From assembly GCF_963664965.1 (NCBI RefSeq), contig NZ_OY761823.1, forward strand, positions 3,552,001 to 3,616,000: a stretch of 64,000 nucleotides of DNA. The letters are read 5' to 3'. Below the pieces are notes generated by a model. It was not told where the DNA came from, searched no databases, and saw only the letters and a list, made by a program, of their open reading frames with translations. This DNA is from an uncultured Pseudodesulfovibrio sp. Its GTDB lineage: Bacteria > Desulfobacterota > Desulfovibrionia > Desulfovibrionales > Desulfovibrionaceae. Shown here piece by piece: positions 51,660-61,472 of this stretch. The stretch's first letter is position 1; every line of letters starts with the position of its first letter. A program made the position numbers and the translations under genes.

Positions 51660-52784
51660 TTGCGACTTCCAGACATGATCAGACAAGCTCACCTCTTGAG
51701 GCCGAATTCTTTTCCCAATTCACACAGTCTTGCCATCGTCTGCTATGCCGAAGCCTTGAAAGACATACCGGATTCCTTTTGGGAAACAGCCAAAGCCGCT
51801 TATCTCATCGATCATAACCCTGCTGTTCACGACTTTTTCGAAAAGCCAAATTCCGACAGTTCACTCAGGCTCCCTCTGCATCCTTTAACAGCTCTGAAAG
51901 AAAACTATTCCTGTGATGTTGCTTTCTTTCATCCGCACTATACTTACAGCTTGTTAGTCGCGCCGGCCCTCCGATTGCTTCCCCTTGGAATTGAGTCCTT
52001 TTACAACTGCATACCGATTCCACACAACGTAGGCATAACAACGACTCATATTCCCGATTATTTCACTTCCAACCAGGAAAGCCTTGAATACACCTTCCAG
52101 AGCCTTCAGGATGACAAAAGCAAACGGATTTTTGCTTCAAGAATTCGGGCAATTGAAACCGGAAACATCGGATATGTCGAACTGTCAGAATATCCTGAAT
52201 ACTTTCACCCGGAGGTACAGCCTTCAAACGAAGATATCGTCATTGACGGGGGTGTTTCAGCAAACATTCGTCCACAGATCATGTTTTCGAAGGCAGTTGG
52301 TAAAAAGGGAAGAATTTTCGGATTTGAACCGGATCCGGTAGGCCTCTGTGAAGCCAACGATCAATTGGAAAAAAGTCAGGCAAATGAGAATTACAAACTT
52401 ATTCCGCTTGGACTGTGGGACAAAAAGGATACACTCTTTTTCGAACTCAACGGTCAGGGGACACATGTTGATACAACCCAGAATGCACATTCAGTAAGAT
52501 GCGACGTCGTTTCCATAGATGAGTTCGTCAGTTCAAGCCGTATCAAAAAAGTGGACTTCATAAAGCTGGACGTGGAAGGAGCTGAAGCCAATGTTTTAAA
52601 AGGGGCTCTCAAGACCATTTCCAAATTCAAGCCCAAACTGGCTATTTCCATCTACCATGAACCTCAGGACCTGTATTATCTTCCCAAACTTATTCATGAA
52701 ATTGAGAAACAGTACAAATTCTTTCTCGGCCAGCATCACGCAACGCTGCACGAAACAATTCTGTATGCCAAACCGTGCCCATAA
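51660..52784 (+). CDS. FkbM-family SAM-dependent methyltransferase
   Basis: A 374-residue protein. The N-terminal half (about 1-180) is unfamiliar. The C-terminal half is an FkbM methyltransferase: DIVIDGGVSANIRPQIMFSKAVG as the SAM loop, GFEPDPVG, VVSIDEFVSS, and DFIKLDVEGAEANVLKGA. It starts at TTG 51660, with GAGGAG 6 bp before it. Its base composition is clearly more AT-rich than the neighbours, a sign of horizontal acquisition. FkbM enzymes often methylate sugars in surface glycans; the substrate here is unknown. Confidence 0.82.
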   Translation: MRLPDMIRQAHLLRPNSFPNSHSLAIVCYAEALKDIPDSFWETAKAAYLIDHNPAVHDFFEKPNSDSSLRLPLHPLTALKENYSCDVAFFHPHYTYSLLVAPALRLLPLGIESFYNCIPIPHNVGITTTHIPDYFTSNQESLEYTFQSLQDDKSKRIFASRIRAIETGNIGYVELSEYPEYFHPEVQPSNEDIVIDGGVSANIRPQIMFSKAVGKKGRIFGFEPDPVGLCEANDQLEKSQANENYKLIPLGLWDKKDTLFFELNGQGTHVDTTQNAHSVRCDVVSIDEFVSSSRIKKVDFIKLDVEGAEANVLKGALKTISKFKPKLAISIYHEPQDLYYLPKLIHEIEKQYKFFLGQHHATLHETILYAKPCP

Positions 52785-52870
52785 ACCTCAATGAATTCAG
52801 TCGTGAAATCATCGATTCAAAAAACTCATATGCCCCCCTGTGCTCCATACAAAAACAAGACGCATATGAG

Positions 52871-52905
52871 TTGACAAAAACTAATCAACCGATTAATTAA
52901 TAGGC
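52871..52905 (+). promoter_or_regulatory. promoter with overlapping TetR operator
   Basis: TTGACA (52871-52876) is followed after 17 bp by a TTAATT/TAATTA -10-like region. The spacer contains ACTAATCAACCGATTAATT, a variant of the perfect palindrome at 53502-53527, so the TetR protein at 52906 probably represses itself here. Confidence 0.6.
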
Positions 52906-53487
52906 ATGACCAAGAAGGAACTCATCTTCCACGCTGGCGCAAAACTCTTTGCCGAACGCTCATACGACATCGTAGGAATCCGCGATATAGCCAATGAAGC
53001 CGGCGTCAACAGCGCCATGATTTCATATTATTATGGCGGAAAAAGCGGCCTTCTTCGTGACATCTTCATCCGATTCTCATCACTCGTCATGGGAAGCATA
53101 GAGCCTGTTCTGGAAAAGACGACCGACATCAATCAGATGGGCAAATATACAGCGGAAAGCCTTCTGAAAAGCGCGCGGACCAACAGGGACATCTACCTTG
53201 TCGGACTGAAGGAGCTCAATCGCGAAAGGGAAGAACTGATAGACCTTCGGGAAGAACTTCAGGAAAGGGGCTGGGCAAATTTCTCCCGCACGCTTGACAG
53301 GTTGGGACTCACCAAAAAGGACGATGACGATTACGCCGACATGACTTTCACGGTTGTCATAGGAATGGTTTTCTCCGACTACCTCCTTGGCGGGGGAACA
53401 TACATTGATGATGACACCAAAATCGAAAAGTATACCAATATCGTCACAACCATCCTGAGACACGGATCAGCCCAACTCTGGAAGTAA
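52906..53487 (+). CDS. TetR-family regulator of the second RND cassette
   Basis: A 193-residue repressor with an N-terminal helix-turn-helix (ELIFHAGAKLFAERSYDIVGI, then EAGVNSAMISYYYGGKSGLL), and a helical effector domain. The ribosome site is weak (TAGG). Operator-like palindromes flank it: one in its own promoter, one between it and the adaptor gene (53502-53527). This arrangement would allow separate control of regulator and pump. The inducer is unknown. Confidence 0.9.
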   Translation: MTKKELIFHAGAKLFAERSYDIVGIRDIANEAGVNSAMISYYYGGKSGLLRDIFIRFSSLVMGSIEPVLEKTTDINQMGKYTAESLLKSARTNRDIYLVGLKELNREREELIDLREELQERGWANFSRTLDRLGLTKKDDDDYADMTFTVVIGMVFSDYLLGGGTYIDDDTKIEKYTNIVTTILRHGSAQLWK

Positions 53488-53501
53488 TTTTTTTTACACA
53501 C

Positions 53502-53527
53502 AAACTAATCAACTGATTGATTAGTTT
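53502..53527. promoter_or_regulatory. perfect palindromic operator before the second RND adaptor gene
   Basis: AAACTAATCA-ACTGAT-TGATTAGTTT, 10-bp perfect arms, lies 16 bp before the adaptor ATG and downstream of the TetR stop. A related sequence is in the TetR promoter. Confidence 0.7.
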
Positions 53528-53543
53528 GTTCAATGGAGGAAAC

Positions 53544-54653
53544 ATGAGAAAGGAAATCATATTCTGCCTGCTGACAGCGCTCCTGCTTGCCGGCTGCAAG
53601 GAAGAAGTGAAAAAGGCCCAGCCGATTCGGCCGGTGCGGGTCTTCAAGGTTGAAGGTCAGGCGAAGTCGGAAATGCGGACATTTCCCGGCAAGGTCAAGG
53701 CGACACGGGAGGTCACGCTGGCTTTCCGCGTACCCGGGCAAATCGTCGAGTTGAAAGTGAAAGAAGGCGACTTCGTCAAAAAGGGGCAGCTTATCGCCCT
53801 GCTTGACCAGCGGGATTTTCAAGCTGCGGTCGCCGACCTTGAAGCCAAGATTCTCGGTGCCGAGTCCGTGCTGAATGAAGCCAAGCTCAACATAGAAAGA
53901 AGCCAGAAACTCATTTCCGGAAAGATTATTGCCCAGTCCGAATTCGATTCCGCGCAAAGCAACTACGCCACCAGCCGCGCCAATGTCCTGTCGCTGAAAC
54001 AATCCCTGCGCCGCGCACGGCTCAACCTGCAATACACAAGGCTGGAAGCGCCCTTTGACGGAGTGGTCGCGGTCAAGGAGATCGACAACCACGAGTATGT
54101 TCAGGCCAAGGAACCGATTGTCCAGTTGGAAGATACGTCTTCCCTCGACGTGGTCATGAACGTGCCGGAAGCCGTGTGGGTCAAGGCATTCAAGTCCGGC
54201 AACATGGACATGGGCAACGCCGTGGCCACGTTCGAGGCATTCCCGGGCAAGACCTTTCCGCTGACCATGAAGGAATTCCAGACCAAGGCCAATGCGGGTA
54301 CGCAGACATATGAAGTCACCCTGAACATGGACGCCCCGGAAGACCTGAATGTCCATCCCGGCATGACCGCGGAAATCCGAAGCAGCATGCCGACGGCTCA
54401 AACAGCCGAAACGGTAAACATCCCTGTATCGGCTGTGGCCGGAACGCCGGAAGGCGGAAAATTCGTCTGGCTGATCAAGGACGACAACACCGTCAGCAAA
54501 CGAAAAGTGGAAGTCGGCCGCATTCTCAACGACATGTTCTCCGTAGACAACGGCGTGACCAGAGGCGAAACCATCGTGGTCGCCGGGGTCCATTTCCTTC
54601 ACGAAGGCCAGAAGGTGAAAATCCTTGAAGGCCGGATCGGAGGCAGGGAATGA
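53544..54653 (+). CDS. RND efflux periplasmic adaptor lipoprotein 2
   Basis: A 369-residue membrane-fusion protein with lipobox LLLAGCKEE (Cys near residue 18). Lipoyl-like halves FRVPGQIVELKVKEGDFVKKG and LEAPFDGVVAVKEIDNHEYV surround a helical hairpin (LKQSLRRARLNLQYTRLE). ATG 53544 follows GGAGG at 4-5 bp. It overlaps the pump gene by 4 bp (ATGA). It is a paralogue of the adaptor at 3031-4122. No outer-membrane factor is encoded. Confidence 0.9.
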   Translation: MRKEIIFCLLTALLLAGCKEEVKKAQPIRPVRVFKVEGQAKSEMRTFPGKVKATREVTLAFRVPGQIVELKVKEGDFVKKGQLIALLDQRDFQAAVADLEAKILGAESVLNEAKLNIERSQKLISGKIIAQSEFDSAQSNYATSRANVLSLKQSLRRARLNLQYTRLEAPFDGVVAVKEIDNHEYVQAKEPIVQLEDTSSLDVVMNVPEAVWVKAFKSGNMDMGNAVATFEAFPGKTFPLTMKEFQTKANAGTQTYEVTLNMDAPEDLNVHPGMTAEIRSSMPTAQTAETVNIPVSAVAGTPEGGKFVWLIKDDNTVSKRKVEVGRILNDMFSVDNGVTRGETIVVAGVHFLHEGQKVKILEGRIGGRE

Positions 54654-57600
54654 ACCTGGCCGAACTGACCATCCGCAAAAAAACGGTCTCGCTTGTCCTG
54701 ACCTTGGCCTTCCTTGTCGGTGGTGTGCTCGCATTTCTCGAAATGCCCCGCCTGGAAGACCCGGAATTCACCATCAAGGAGGCGCTGGTTGTCACCAACT
54801 ATCCCGGTGCCACTCCTATTGAAGTAGCCAACGAAGTGACCGACGTCATCGAAAGCGCGGCCCAGCAGATGGGCCAGCTCAAGAAGGTGACATCCATCAA
54901 CAACCGGGGCCAGTCCATCGTCACTGTCGAAGTGCAGGACAACTACGACAAAAACACCCTGCCTCAGGTCTGGGACGAGCTTCGACGCAAGGTCAACGAC
55001 GCACAGCCATCCCTGCCCCCGGGCGCAGGCCCTTCGCTCGTAATCGATGATTTCAGCGACGTCTACGGCATCCTGCTTTCCGTCACAGGCGAGGGCTACT
55101 CACAGCAGGACTTGCAGGATTATGTCGATTACCTTCGCAAGCAACTGCTTCTGGTGGACAATGTCGCCAAGATCACCATCTGGGGCAAACAGCAGGAAAC
55201 CGTTTTCGTCGAGATATCCCGCGCCCGCATGAGCCGAATGGGCATCTCCATGGACGCGGTCCGGCAGACGCTTTCACAGCGAAACCTCGTGGTTCCCGCA
55301 GGCAATGTCCGCGTCGGCAATGAATACATCGAGATTTCACCCACTGGAAACGTCGAATCCGTGGAAGACCTCGGCGACCTGTTCATCAAGGACGCCAAGG
55401 GAGAAAACCTCGTTCCGCTGCGGGATATCGCCGACATTCACCGAGGCTACACCGATCCGCCGTCACAAGTCATGCGGTACAACAGCCAGAACGCCATCGC
55501 GCTCGGCATCTCGATGGTCTCGTCCGCCAATGTCGTGGACCTCGGCAAGGCCATCGACGCCAAGCTGGAAACGCTTGAGTCACAAACCCCGGTGGGCATC
55601 ACCGTCAATCAGGTCTATTACCAGCCCAAGCGGGTGGAACAGGCCGTCAGCTCCTTTGTCATCAGTCTGGCCGAGGCCGTGGGTATCGTCATCGTCGTTC
55701 TTCTGCTCTTCATGGGCATGCAGAGCGGTCTCCTCATCGGCATCATTCTGCTCATCACCATATGCGGCTCGTTCATCTTCATCCAGATGGCGGGCGTAGC
55801 GCTGGAGCGTATCTCGCTCGGCGCACTCATCATCGCGCTCGGCATGCTCGTGGACAACGCCATCGTCGTGGTCGAAGGATTGCTGATACGCTATCAGAAA
55901 GGAGTGGACCGTCTCACGGCGGCCATAGAAGTCGTCAACCAGAACAAGTGGCCCCTGCTCGGAGCGACGGTCATCGCAATCATGGCCTTTGCCGGAATCG
56001 GATTGAGTCAGGACAAGGTCGGTGAATTCTGCAAATCGCTCTTCATCGTCCTGTTCATCTCGCTGTTCATGAGCTGGATAACCGCCGTGACCATTACGCC
56101 GCTGTTGTGTGACATGTTCCTGCACCCCAAACCCCTTGACGGTGAAGACCCGTACGGTGGCTTCATCTTCCGGCTGTATCGCGGATTCCTCGAATTCTGC
56201 CTGCACCACCGGGTTGCCACCATGACCACGCTCGGCATCATGCTCGCCGTTTCCATCTACGGATTCGGATTCGTCAAGCAGAGCTTCTTCCCGAACTCCA
56301 CCCAACCACGGTTCTTCATACACTACTGGCTGCCGCAGGGGGCCGACATCCGGGCCACGAGCGACGACCTGAAACAGATCGAGCAGGCCATTCTCAAGGA
56401 TGACCGCGTCAAGTCCGTCACCTCGTTTGCCGGACAGGGCGCTCCCCGCTTCATCCTCACCTACCCGCCCGAAAAGACGAACACGTCATACGGCATGCTG
56501 CTCGTCGAGGTGAACGACTATCTCCAGATCGACGCCATCCTTGCCGAATACAAACGCAAAATAGCAGCGGAATATCCCAATGCGGAACCAAAACTCAAGA
56601 AGTTCCGCCTCGGTCCAGGACGCGACGCCTCCATCGAAGTCCGGTTCAGCGGTCCCGACACCCGCGTATTGCGCGACCTGTCGCTCAAGGCTCAGCAGAT
56701 CATGCACGCCAGCGGCAATGCCGAAGGCGTCCGGGACAACTGGCGTCAGGAAGTGAAAATCGTCAAACCGGTCATCTCCGAAGCACAGGCAAAACTGGCG
56801 GGCATCACCCGTCCGGCGCTGGCCAACACCATGGAGATGGTCTTCAGCGGCTCCTCCGTCGGCGTATACCGCGAAGGCGACAAGCTCCTGCCCATCGTTC
56901 TCCGCCTGCCGGAAAAAGAACGTACCGCCATCGAGGAAATCGGCAACGTGCAGATATTCAGCCCGGTGGCAGGACAGATGATTCCCATTGAGGAAGTTGT
57001 GTCCGACTTCAGAACGGAAATGGAATTCGGCACCCTCAAGACCCGCAACCGTTTATTGACGGTAACCGCCTCCTGCGACCCGGCAAGCGGACTGCCCTCC
57101 GTGCTCTTCAAGAAATTGCAGCCCCAGATCGAATCGATTGAACTCCCGGCAGGGTATTCAATGGAATGGGGCGGTGAATTCGAAGACTCCAGAGATGCAC
57201 AGAAAAGCCTTGCGGCGTCGCTGATCCTCCCGTTCACCATCATGATTCTGGTCACGGTGATGCTCTTCAACAACCTGCGGAACCCGCTGATTATCTGGCT
57301 GACCGTTCCGCTGGCGATCATCGGTGTCACGTCAGGCCTGCTTGTGACGGGCGAGGCATTCGGCTTCATGGCACTGCTCGGATTCCTGAGCCTGTCAGGC
57401 ATGCTCATCAAGAACTCGGTCGTCCTGCTCGACCAGATCAAACTGGAACTGGAAGAAGGCAAGGACCCGTACACGGCCATCGTCCATGCATCCGTCAGCC
57501 GCATCAGGCCGGTCGCCATGGCGGCAGCCACGACCATCCTCGGCATGATCCCGCTTGTGGCCGATGCCTTCTTCTCGGCCATGGCAGTCACCATCATGTC

Positions 57601-57688
57601 CGGGCTGGCCTTTGCCACGGTGCTGACACTGATCGTCGTTCCGGTCCTCTTCGCCATGTTCCACAAGGTCAAGACTCCGGCCGACTAA
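54650..57688 (+). CDS. RND-family efflux pump inner-membrane subunit 2
   Basis: A 1012-residue AcrB-type pump. TM1 is near residues 11-29; ALIIALGMLVDNAIVVVEG carries the proton-relay Asp region; the second half has SLSGMLIKNSVVLLDQIKLELEEG and ends GLAFATVLTLIVVPVLFAMF. It is full length and close in plan to the pump at 4126-7224. Translation is coupled to the adaptor (ATGA at 54650). A terminator follows at 57712-57741. Confidence 0.93.
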   Translation: MNLAELTIRKKTVSLVLTLAFLVGGVLAFLEMPRLEDPEFTIKEALVVTNYPGATPIEVANEVTDVIESAAQQMGQLKKVTSINNRGQSIVTVEVQDNYDKNTLPQVWDELRRKVNDAQPSLPPGAGPSLVIDDFSDVYGILLSVTGEGYSQQDLQDYVDYLRKQLLLVDNVAKITIWGKQQETVFVEISRARMSRMGISMDAVRQTLSQRNLVVPAGNVRVGNEYIEISPTGNVESVEDLGDLFIKDAKGENLVPLRDIADIHRGYTDPPSQVMRYNSQNAIALGISMVSSANVVDLGKAIDAKLETLESQTPVGITVNQVYYQPKRVEQAVSSFVISLAEAVGIVIVVLLLFMGMQSGLLIGIILLITICGSFIFIQMAGVALERISLGALIIALGMLVDNAIVVVEGLLIRYQKGVDRLTAAIEVVNQNKWPLLGATVIAIMAFAGIGLSQDKVGEFCKSLFIVLFISLFMSWITAVTITPLLCDMFLHPKPLDGEDPYGGFIFRLYRGFLEFCLHHRVATMTTLGIMLAVSIYGFGFVKQSFFPNSTQPRFFIHYWLPQGADIRATSDDLKQIEQAILKDDRVKSVTSFAGQGAPRFILTYPPEKTNTSYGMLLVEVNDYLQIDAILAEYKRKIAAEYPNAEPKLKKFRLGPGRDASIEVRFSGPDTRVLRDLSLKAQQIMHASGNAEGVRDNWRQEVKIVKPVISEAQAKLAGITRPALANTMEMVFSGSSVGVYREGDKLLPIVLRLPEKERTAIEEIGNVQIFSPVAGQMIPIEEVVSDFRTEMEFGTLKTRNRLLTVTASCDPASGLPSVLFKKLQPQIESIELPAGYSMEWGGEFEDSRDAQKSLAASLILPFTIMILVTVMLFNNLRNPLIIWLTVPLAIIGVTSGLLVTGEAFGFMALLGFLSLSGMLIKNSVVLLDQIKLELEEGKDPYTAIVHASVSRIRPVAMAAATTILGMIPLVADAFFSAMAVTIMSGLAFATVLTLIVVPVLFAMFHKVKTPAD

Positions 57689-57711
57689 CGGCCTGCACTC
57701 TCCAGGAAAAC

Positions 57712-57741
57712 AAAGGGCGGGGCAATCATGCTCCGCCCTTT
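57712..57741. terminator. terminator between the RND operon and the hybrid kinase
   Basis: AAAGGGCGGGGC pairs with GCTCCGCCCTTT (one G-T pair) around loop AATCAT. The flanking bases allow it to serve both convergent genes. Confidence 0.75.
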
Positions 57742-57841
57742 CGCATTAAAATTCACTCCCGCCAAGAGGCTCACTCTCCGACTCAAAACAACAGCCGGAA
57801 TTGTTCACAGGAACTCTTCAGTTCCCGGCGGAGCAACTGAA

Positions 57842-60800
57842 TCATTCGGACAGTTGGCGAGGACGAAAGTCGGCAGTGGCAAGCACCTTTTTCCAGCGCG
57901 GTTTTCCGGGCAGAGTCCCTTCCTCCAGATATTTGTCCAACGTCTGCGTTCGGAAATACCCATCTCTTTCCATGTAGACATTCCAGAGACCGGACTGCTC
58001 GGCCATGTCGGCCTTTTGGGTGCCTGTCGATTCCGTCCAGCAGTCAACAGCGAGATTCATGACCCGAACGGCAAGAGGGCGCTTGTCATGCCCTTTGTTG
58101 ACCTGCATTCGCGAACTGATGCCTTCAAGCAGTTCATCGAGAGATTTCAGGTCGTCCAGAACCTGCTGCCGACTCTCCGGATCGCCCGATTCCAGAGAAA
58201 GCATGGTCTCTTCCAGATTCAGCACCCTCTGACGATTGGCATTCAGCGACTGAAACAGCTGTGCAGGGATGGATGCGGAATGAGGAGTGTCCGAGACCGT
58301 TGCGGGACGAACGACCATCAGGCACATCGCCTCTTCCTCTATCTCCATGTCAGTGGCCCAGAAGGACACGCGGGTCTCGCCACCGTCACCGGCAGTCATG
58401 GCGATGTTCTCAAAGAGGCTCGGCTGGCCGGACGTTCCCGCCTGAACCGGGGCATAATCAAGCAGGGCCGCACTCGACTTGTTATCGACACCGACAAGCA
58501 ATGAAGCCAAAGGCTGCCCCAACAAAGCCTGAGCCGTGCCCCCGACAAGCAGCTCGAACGGCTGGTTGCAAAAGGCGATCTCATTGCTCGGATTCACACC
58601 GACGATGGCGTCGTCGAGGGTATCCAGTATTTTTGCCAGTCTTGCCTGCATGAACCGGAGACCGCTTTCCGTCTTTCGGCGCAGTTCCAATTCCCGCTTC
58701 AACTCCAGATTCTCTTCCAATGCGGCATATGCCTCCCGCAACTTGAGCTGCGTGGCCACGCGCGCACTCAGTTCTTCCCGTGAAAACGGCTTGGTAAGAT
58801 AATCGTTGGCCCCGGCGGAAAAGCCTTCCACAATGTCCTCGACACGGTTTTTCACTGTCAGCAGGACAATAGGCAGGACCGAAGCAGGATACTTTTTTCG
58901 CAGCTCACGGCAGACCGCATAGCCGTTCATGTCCGGCATCATGACATCCAGCAGCAGCATGTCCGGCTCATGGCCCTGTTCAAGCATCCGCAGAGCCTCG
59001 GAGCCATTCTCCGCCGTGCAAAAGGATATCCCGGAAATATTGAGTATCGATGCGACCACTTGCAGGTTCACCGGCTCATCATCCACCACCAGCACCTGAT
59101 ATTTGCCATCGGAAGTAATCGAATGGCTCTGGAGGGACTCACTTGTCACGAAGACGGACGGGTCCATATCCTGCACGAGGTCACTCGTTCCTTCTTCGCC
59201 TTCTGTAGAAGTAGCAGGCAGGCCTGCCGGATCACTCAACGAAGACGTCTCAGCCAATGGCAAGGAAAATCGGAAAGAACTCCCATTGCCTGCTTCGGAA
59301 TCAACGGAGAGGATTCCGCCGTGCAGTTCCACGAGGTGCCTGCTGATGGAAAGCCCGAGACCGGCCCCGCCCGTACTGTGGGCATCTCCTTGTTCGTATG
59401 CATTGAAAATTCTTTTCTGATCCGCAGGTGCGATACCCGGCCCCGTGTCGGTGACAACGATTTCCGCCATGCCCCCACGCTGCGTGGCCGAAACCGTCAC
59501 ATGCCCTGAATCAGTGAATTTCAGGCTGTTTCCGACCAGATTGAATAGTATCTGCTCCAATCGATCCGGGTCTGCCTTGACCGGTGGGAAATCCGCCGGG
59601 ATGGCATTGACCAGCAAGATATCATTCCCGCGCTTCAATGTTTCACCCAATGCGACAACCCGCTGCGTCGCGCCATACGGCCTGACCGCTTCGGATTGCA
59701 ACACGATGTCACGATGCCGCAATCGGGAGAGATCGAGCACGTCATTGATGAGTTTTGAAAGCCTCTTTCCGCTGTGTGCGATGACTTTCAAGTGACCGGC
59801 TGTCATGTCTGACACCCCGCCCCCGGACCCGGCGAGCAGGGATTCCGCAATGCCGACCATGCCTGCCAGCGGCGTTTTCAGTTCATGCGTGGTGTTGGCA
59901 AGAAATTCATCTTTCAGCCTATCCATCTGCAACAGGCGGACATTGGTCACCTCCAGCTCTTCGGAAAGCGTCTGCACCTTGGTAAATGAACGGGAAAACC
60001 GAAACGCGAGGTACAAGGCATAGGAAAGCATGAAAAGGAACACACCGACCGGACGAAGGGACGCCGAATCGATGATGTTCAGGTCGAAAAGCATGTCGTC
60101 CAGTTCCGTGAACCCCAGAGCGAGATAGCCGATCACCAGTATGCCGGTCCCTTTTTCCCTGCGATACAAATCCATTGCAAAACAGAAGAACATGTAGAGC
60201 AGCACGACGACGCTCACCAGAAAATACGCAAACAAAACGACATCATAGGCATTGGGCGGCGTCATGAGAATATACGCCATGTACAACAGGCCGACCGTCC
60301 AGCAGACACGCTCCATGACCGGACCATATTTCTTGGGGAACAGCCGATGATAGAACATCAGCATCAGGGGAACGGTCAGCCCGTACGGCAGCATTGAAAC
60401 AGTGATATACCAGCCCCATGGCATGGACGGCACAAGTTCGGCCATCAGGAAGCCGGAAGACGGGCTGAAAAGAATGGCAACGCACCAGAACAGGCAGAAC
60501 GCCCCGAAATAGAGATACTCCCTGCCGGAACGGCGCATGTAAAACAGTGCCATATACAGCAGGCTCAGGCAGAACAGCGCCCCGGCCATGCTGGCACCGA
60601 GCAGTCGCGGGGTACTGTAAAAACCGAGTATCTGCCGGGAAGTACCGAGAAGGACATCACTGTTCAGTCCTCCCTGCACGTTGTGATAATTGGAAACCCG
60701 GAGCGTGATCTCCGCGATATTGCAAGGCGCAGGACACTCCGCGATGACATAATGATCGACCGGCTTTTCAGATTCAAGGTCCCTGCCGAGCGTCCCGCTT

Positions 60801-61222
60801 GCCGCGACTCTGGTTCCGTTTATCCAGACCTCGCAGACTGACATGCCGCCCGCAACCAGAACGGCCATATCCTCAGGGTGATCGCTGGGCATGCGAAGAC
60901 GAAGGCGATACACCGCATTACCAAAGGGACTCAGGGAACGGCCCTCGGCCGTTTCCCCATGCCACAGGCCGGGGACATGGAAACGATCACTCGCCTTGGC
61001 ATCCTCGGAAGCAAAGCCATCACCCCAATTAAACTCCCAGTCTCCGAAAAGGCGCACAGGCCCGCTGTTGTCGAAATCCCAGGAGGACAAATCAATAACA
61101 CCGTCCACAACCCGTGGAGCCTGCTCCTTCGGGGTGCAGCCGGACAAGACAAACAGCAGGACCATGATCGACAGAAAAAAATGAAACGAAGTCAGATGTA
61201 TTCCATTCCTACGCAGCGTCAT
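57842..61222 (-). CDS. hybrid sensor histidine kinase / response regulator with 7TMR-DISM sensor
   Basis: An 1126-residue membrane sensor. A lipoprotein-like signal (LLFVLSGCTPK) precedes a periplasmic 7TMR-DISM/galactose-binding-like domain (about 35-195: GDWEFNWGDGF; AVYRLRLRMP). Seven helices follow (about 205-400). HisKA has FLANTTHELKTPLAG; the ATPase has the N-box LFNLVGNSLKF, DTGPGIA and GGAGLGLSISRHLV. A receiver domain (QVLVVDDEPVNL; LLLDVMMPDMNG; LTVKN; LTKPFS) is near 715-835. A coiled segment and a PAS domain follow (about 880-1000), then a unique 100-residue tail. No DNA-binding or HPt domain is visible, so a partner must carry the output. 7TMR-DISM ligands are often carbohydrates. 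Confidence 0.9.
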   Translation of the reverse strand: MTLRRNGIHLTSFHFFLSIMVLLFVLSGCTPKEQAPRVVDGVIDLSSWDFDNSGPVRLFGDWEFNWGDGFASEDAKASDRFHVPGLWHGETAEGRSLSPFGNAVYRLRLRMPSDHPEDMAVLVAGGMSVCEVWINGTRVAASGTLGRDLESEKPVDHYVIAECPAPCNIAEITLRVSNYHNVQGGLNSDVLLGTSRQILGFYSTPRLLGASMAGALFCLSLLYMALFYMRRSGREYLYFGAFCLFWCVAILFSPSSGFLMAELVPSMPWGWYITVSMLPYGLTVPLMLMFYHRLFPKKYGPVMERVCWTVGLLYMAYILMTPPNAYDVVLFAYFLVSVVVLLYMFFCFAMDLYRREKGTGILVIGYLALGFTELDDMLFDLNIIDSASLRPVGVFLFMLSYALYLAFRFSRSFTKVQTLSEELEVTNVRLLQMDRLKDEFLANTTHELKTPLAGMVGIAESLLAGSGGGVSDMTAGHLKVIAHSGKRLSKLINDVLDLSRLRHRDIVLQSEAVRPYGATQRVVALGETLKRGNDILLVNAIPADFPPVKADPDRLEQILFNLVGNSLKFTDSGHVTVSATQRGGMAEIVVTDTGPGIAPADQKRIFNAYEQGDAHSTGGAGLGLSISRHLVELHGGILSVDSEAGNGSSFRFSLPLAETSSLSDPAGLPATSTEGEEGTSDLVQDMDPSVFVTSESLQSHSITSDGKYQVLVVDDEPVNLQVVASILNISGISFCTAENGSEALRMLEQGHEPDMLLLDVMMPDMNGYAVCRELRKKYPASVLPIVLLTVKNRVEDIVEGFSAGANDYLTKPFSREELSARVATQLKLREAYAALEENLELKRELELRRKTESGLRFMQARLAKILDTLDDAIVGVNPSNEIAFCNQPFELLVGGTAQALLGQPLASLLVGVDNKSSAALLDYAPVQAGTSGQPSLFENIAMTAGDGGETRVSFWATDMEIEEEAMCLMVVRPATVSDTPHSASIPAQLFQSLNANRQRVLNLEETMLSLESGDPESRQQVLDDLKSLDELLEGISSRMQVNKGHDKRPLAVRVMNLAVDCWTESTGTQKADMAEQSGLWNVYMERDGYFRTQTLDKYLEEGTLPGKPRWKKVLATADFRPRQLSE

Positions 61223-61365
61223 GTGGAGATCCCGTAAACAGCATTTTCAATATGATTCGATTCTTTATCATGTGACCTGCAAAGGCCATAATGTCCAGTT
61301 CTTTCACCTGAAATGATTTGCCTGCACGACAAGGGAAACACGAAACACGGGACGCACGTTTCGCA

Positions 61366-61403
61366 CAAAAACAGAAGCCACCGCACAAACAGCCAATGGC
61401 TTC
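61366..61403 (-). terminator. terminator downstream of the lipoprotein gene
   Basis: On the minus strand GAAGCCA (61403-61397) pairs with TGGCTTC (61380-61374), followed by TGTTTTTG. It lies 70 bp after the gene ending at 61473. A run of eight C residues follows at 61413-61420. Confidence 0.55.
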
Positions 61404-61472
61404 CGCTTTTCGCCCCCCCCGGTGGCACTCTGATTCATCTTCATTAAGCAAGGCTTCCCGGACGAACCAGAT

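Noticed and set aside
61209-61451. 80-codon minus-strand ORF between kinase and lipoprotein genes
   Set aside because: No ribosome site, overlaps a terminator and the kinase start, no recognisable features.
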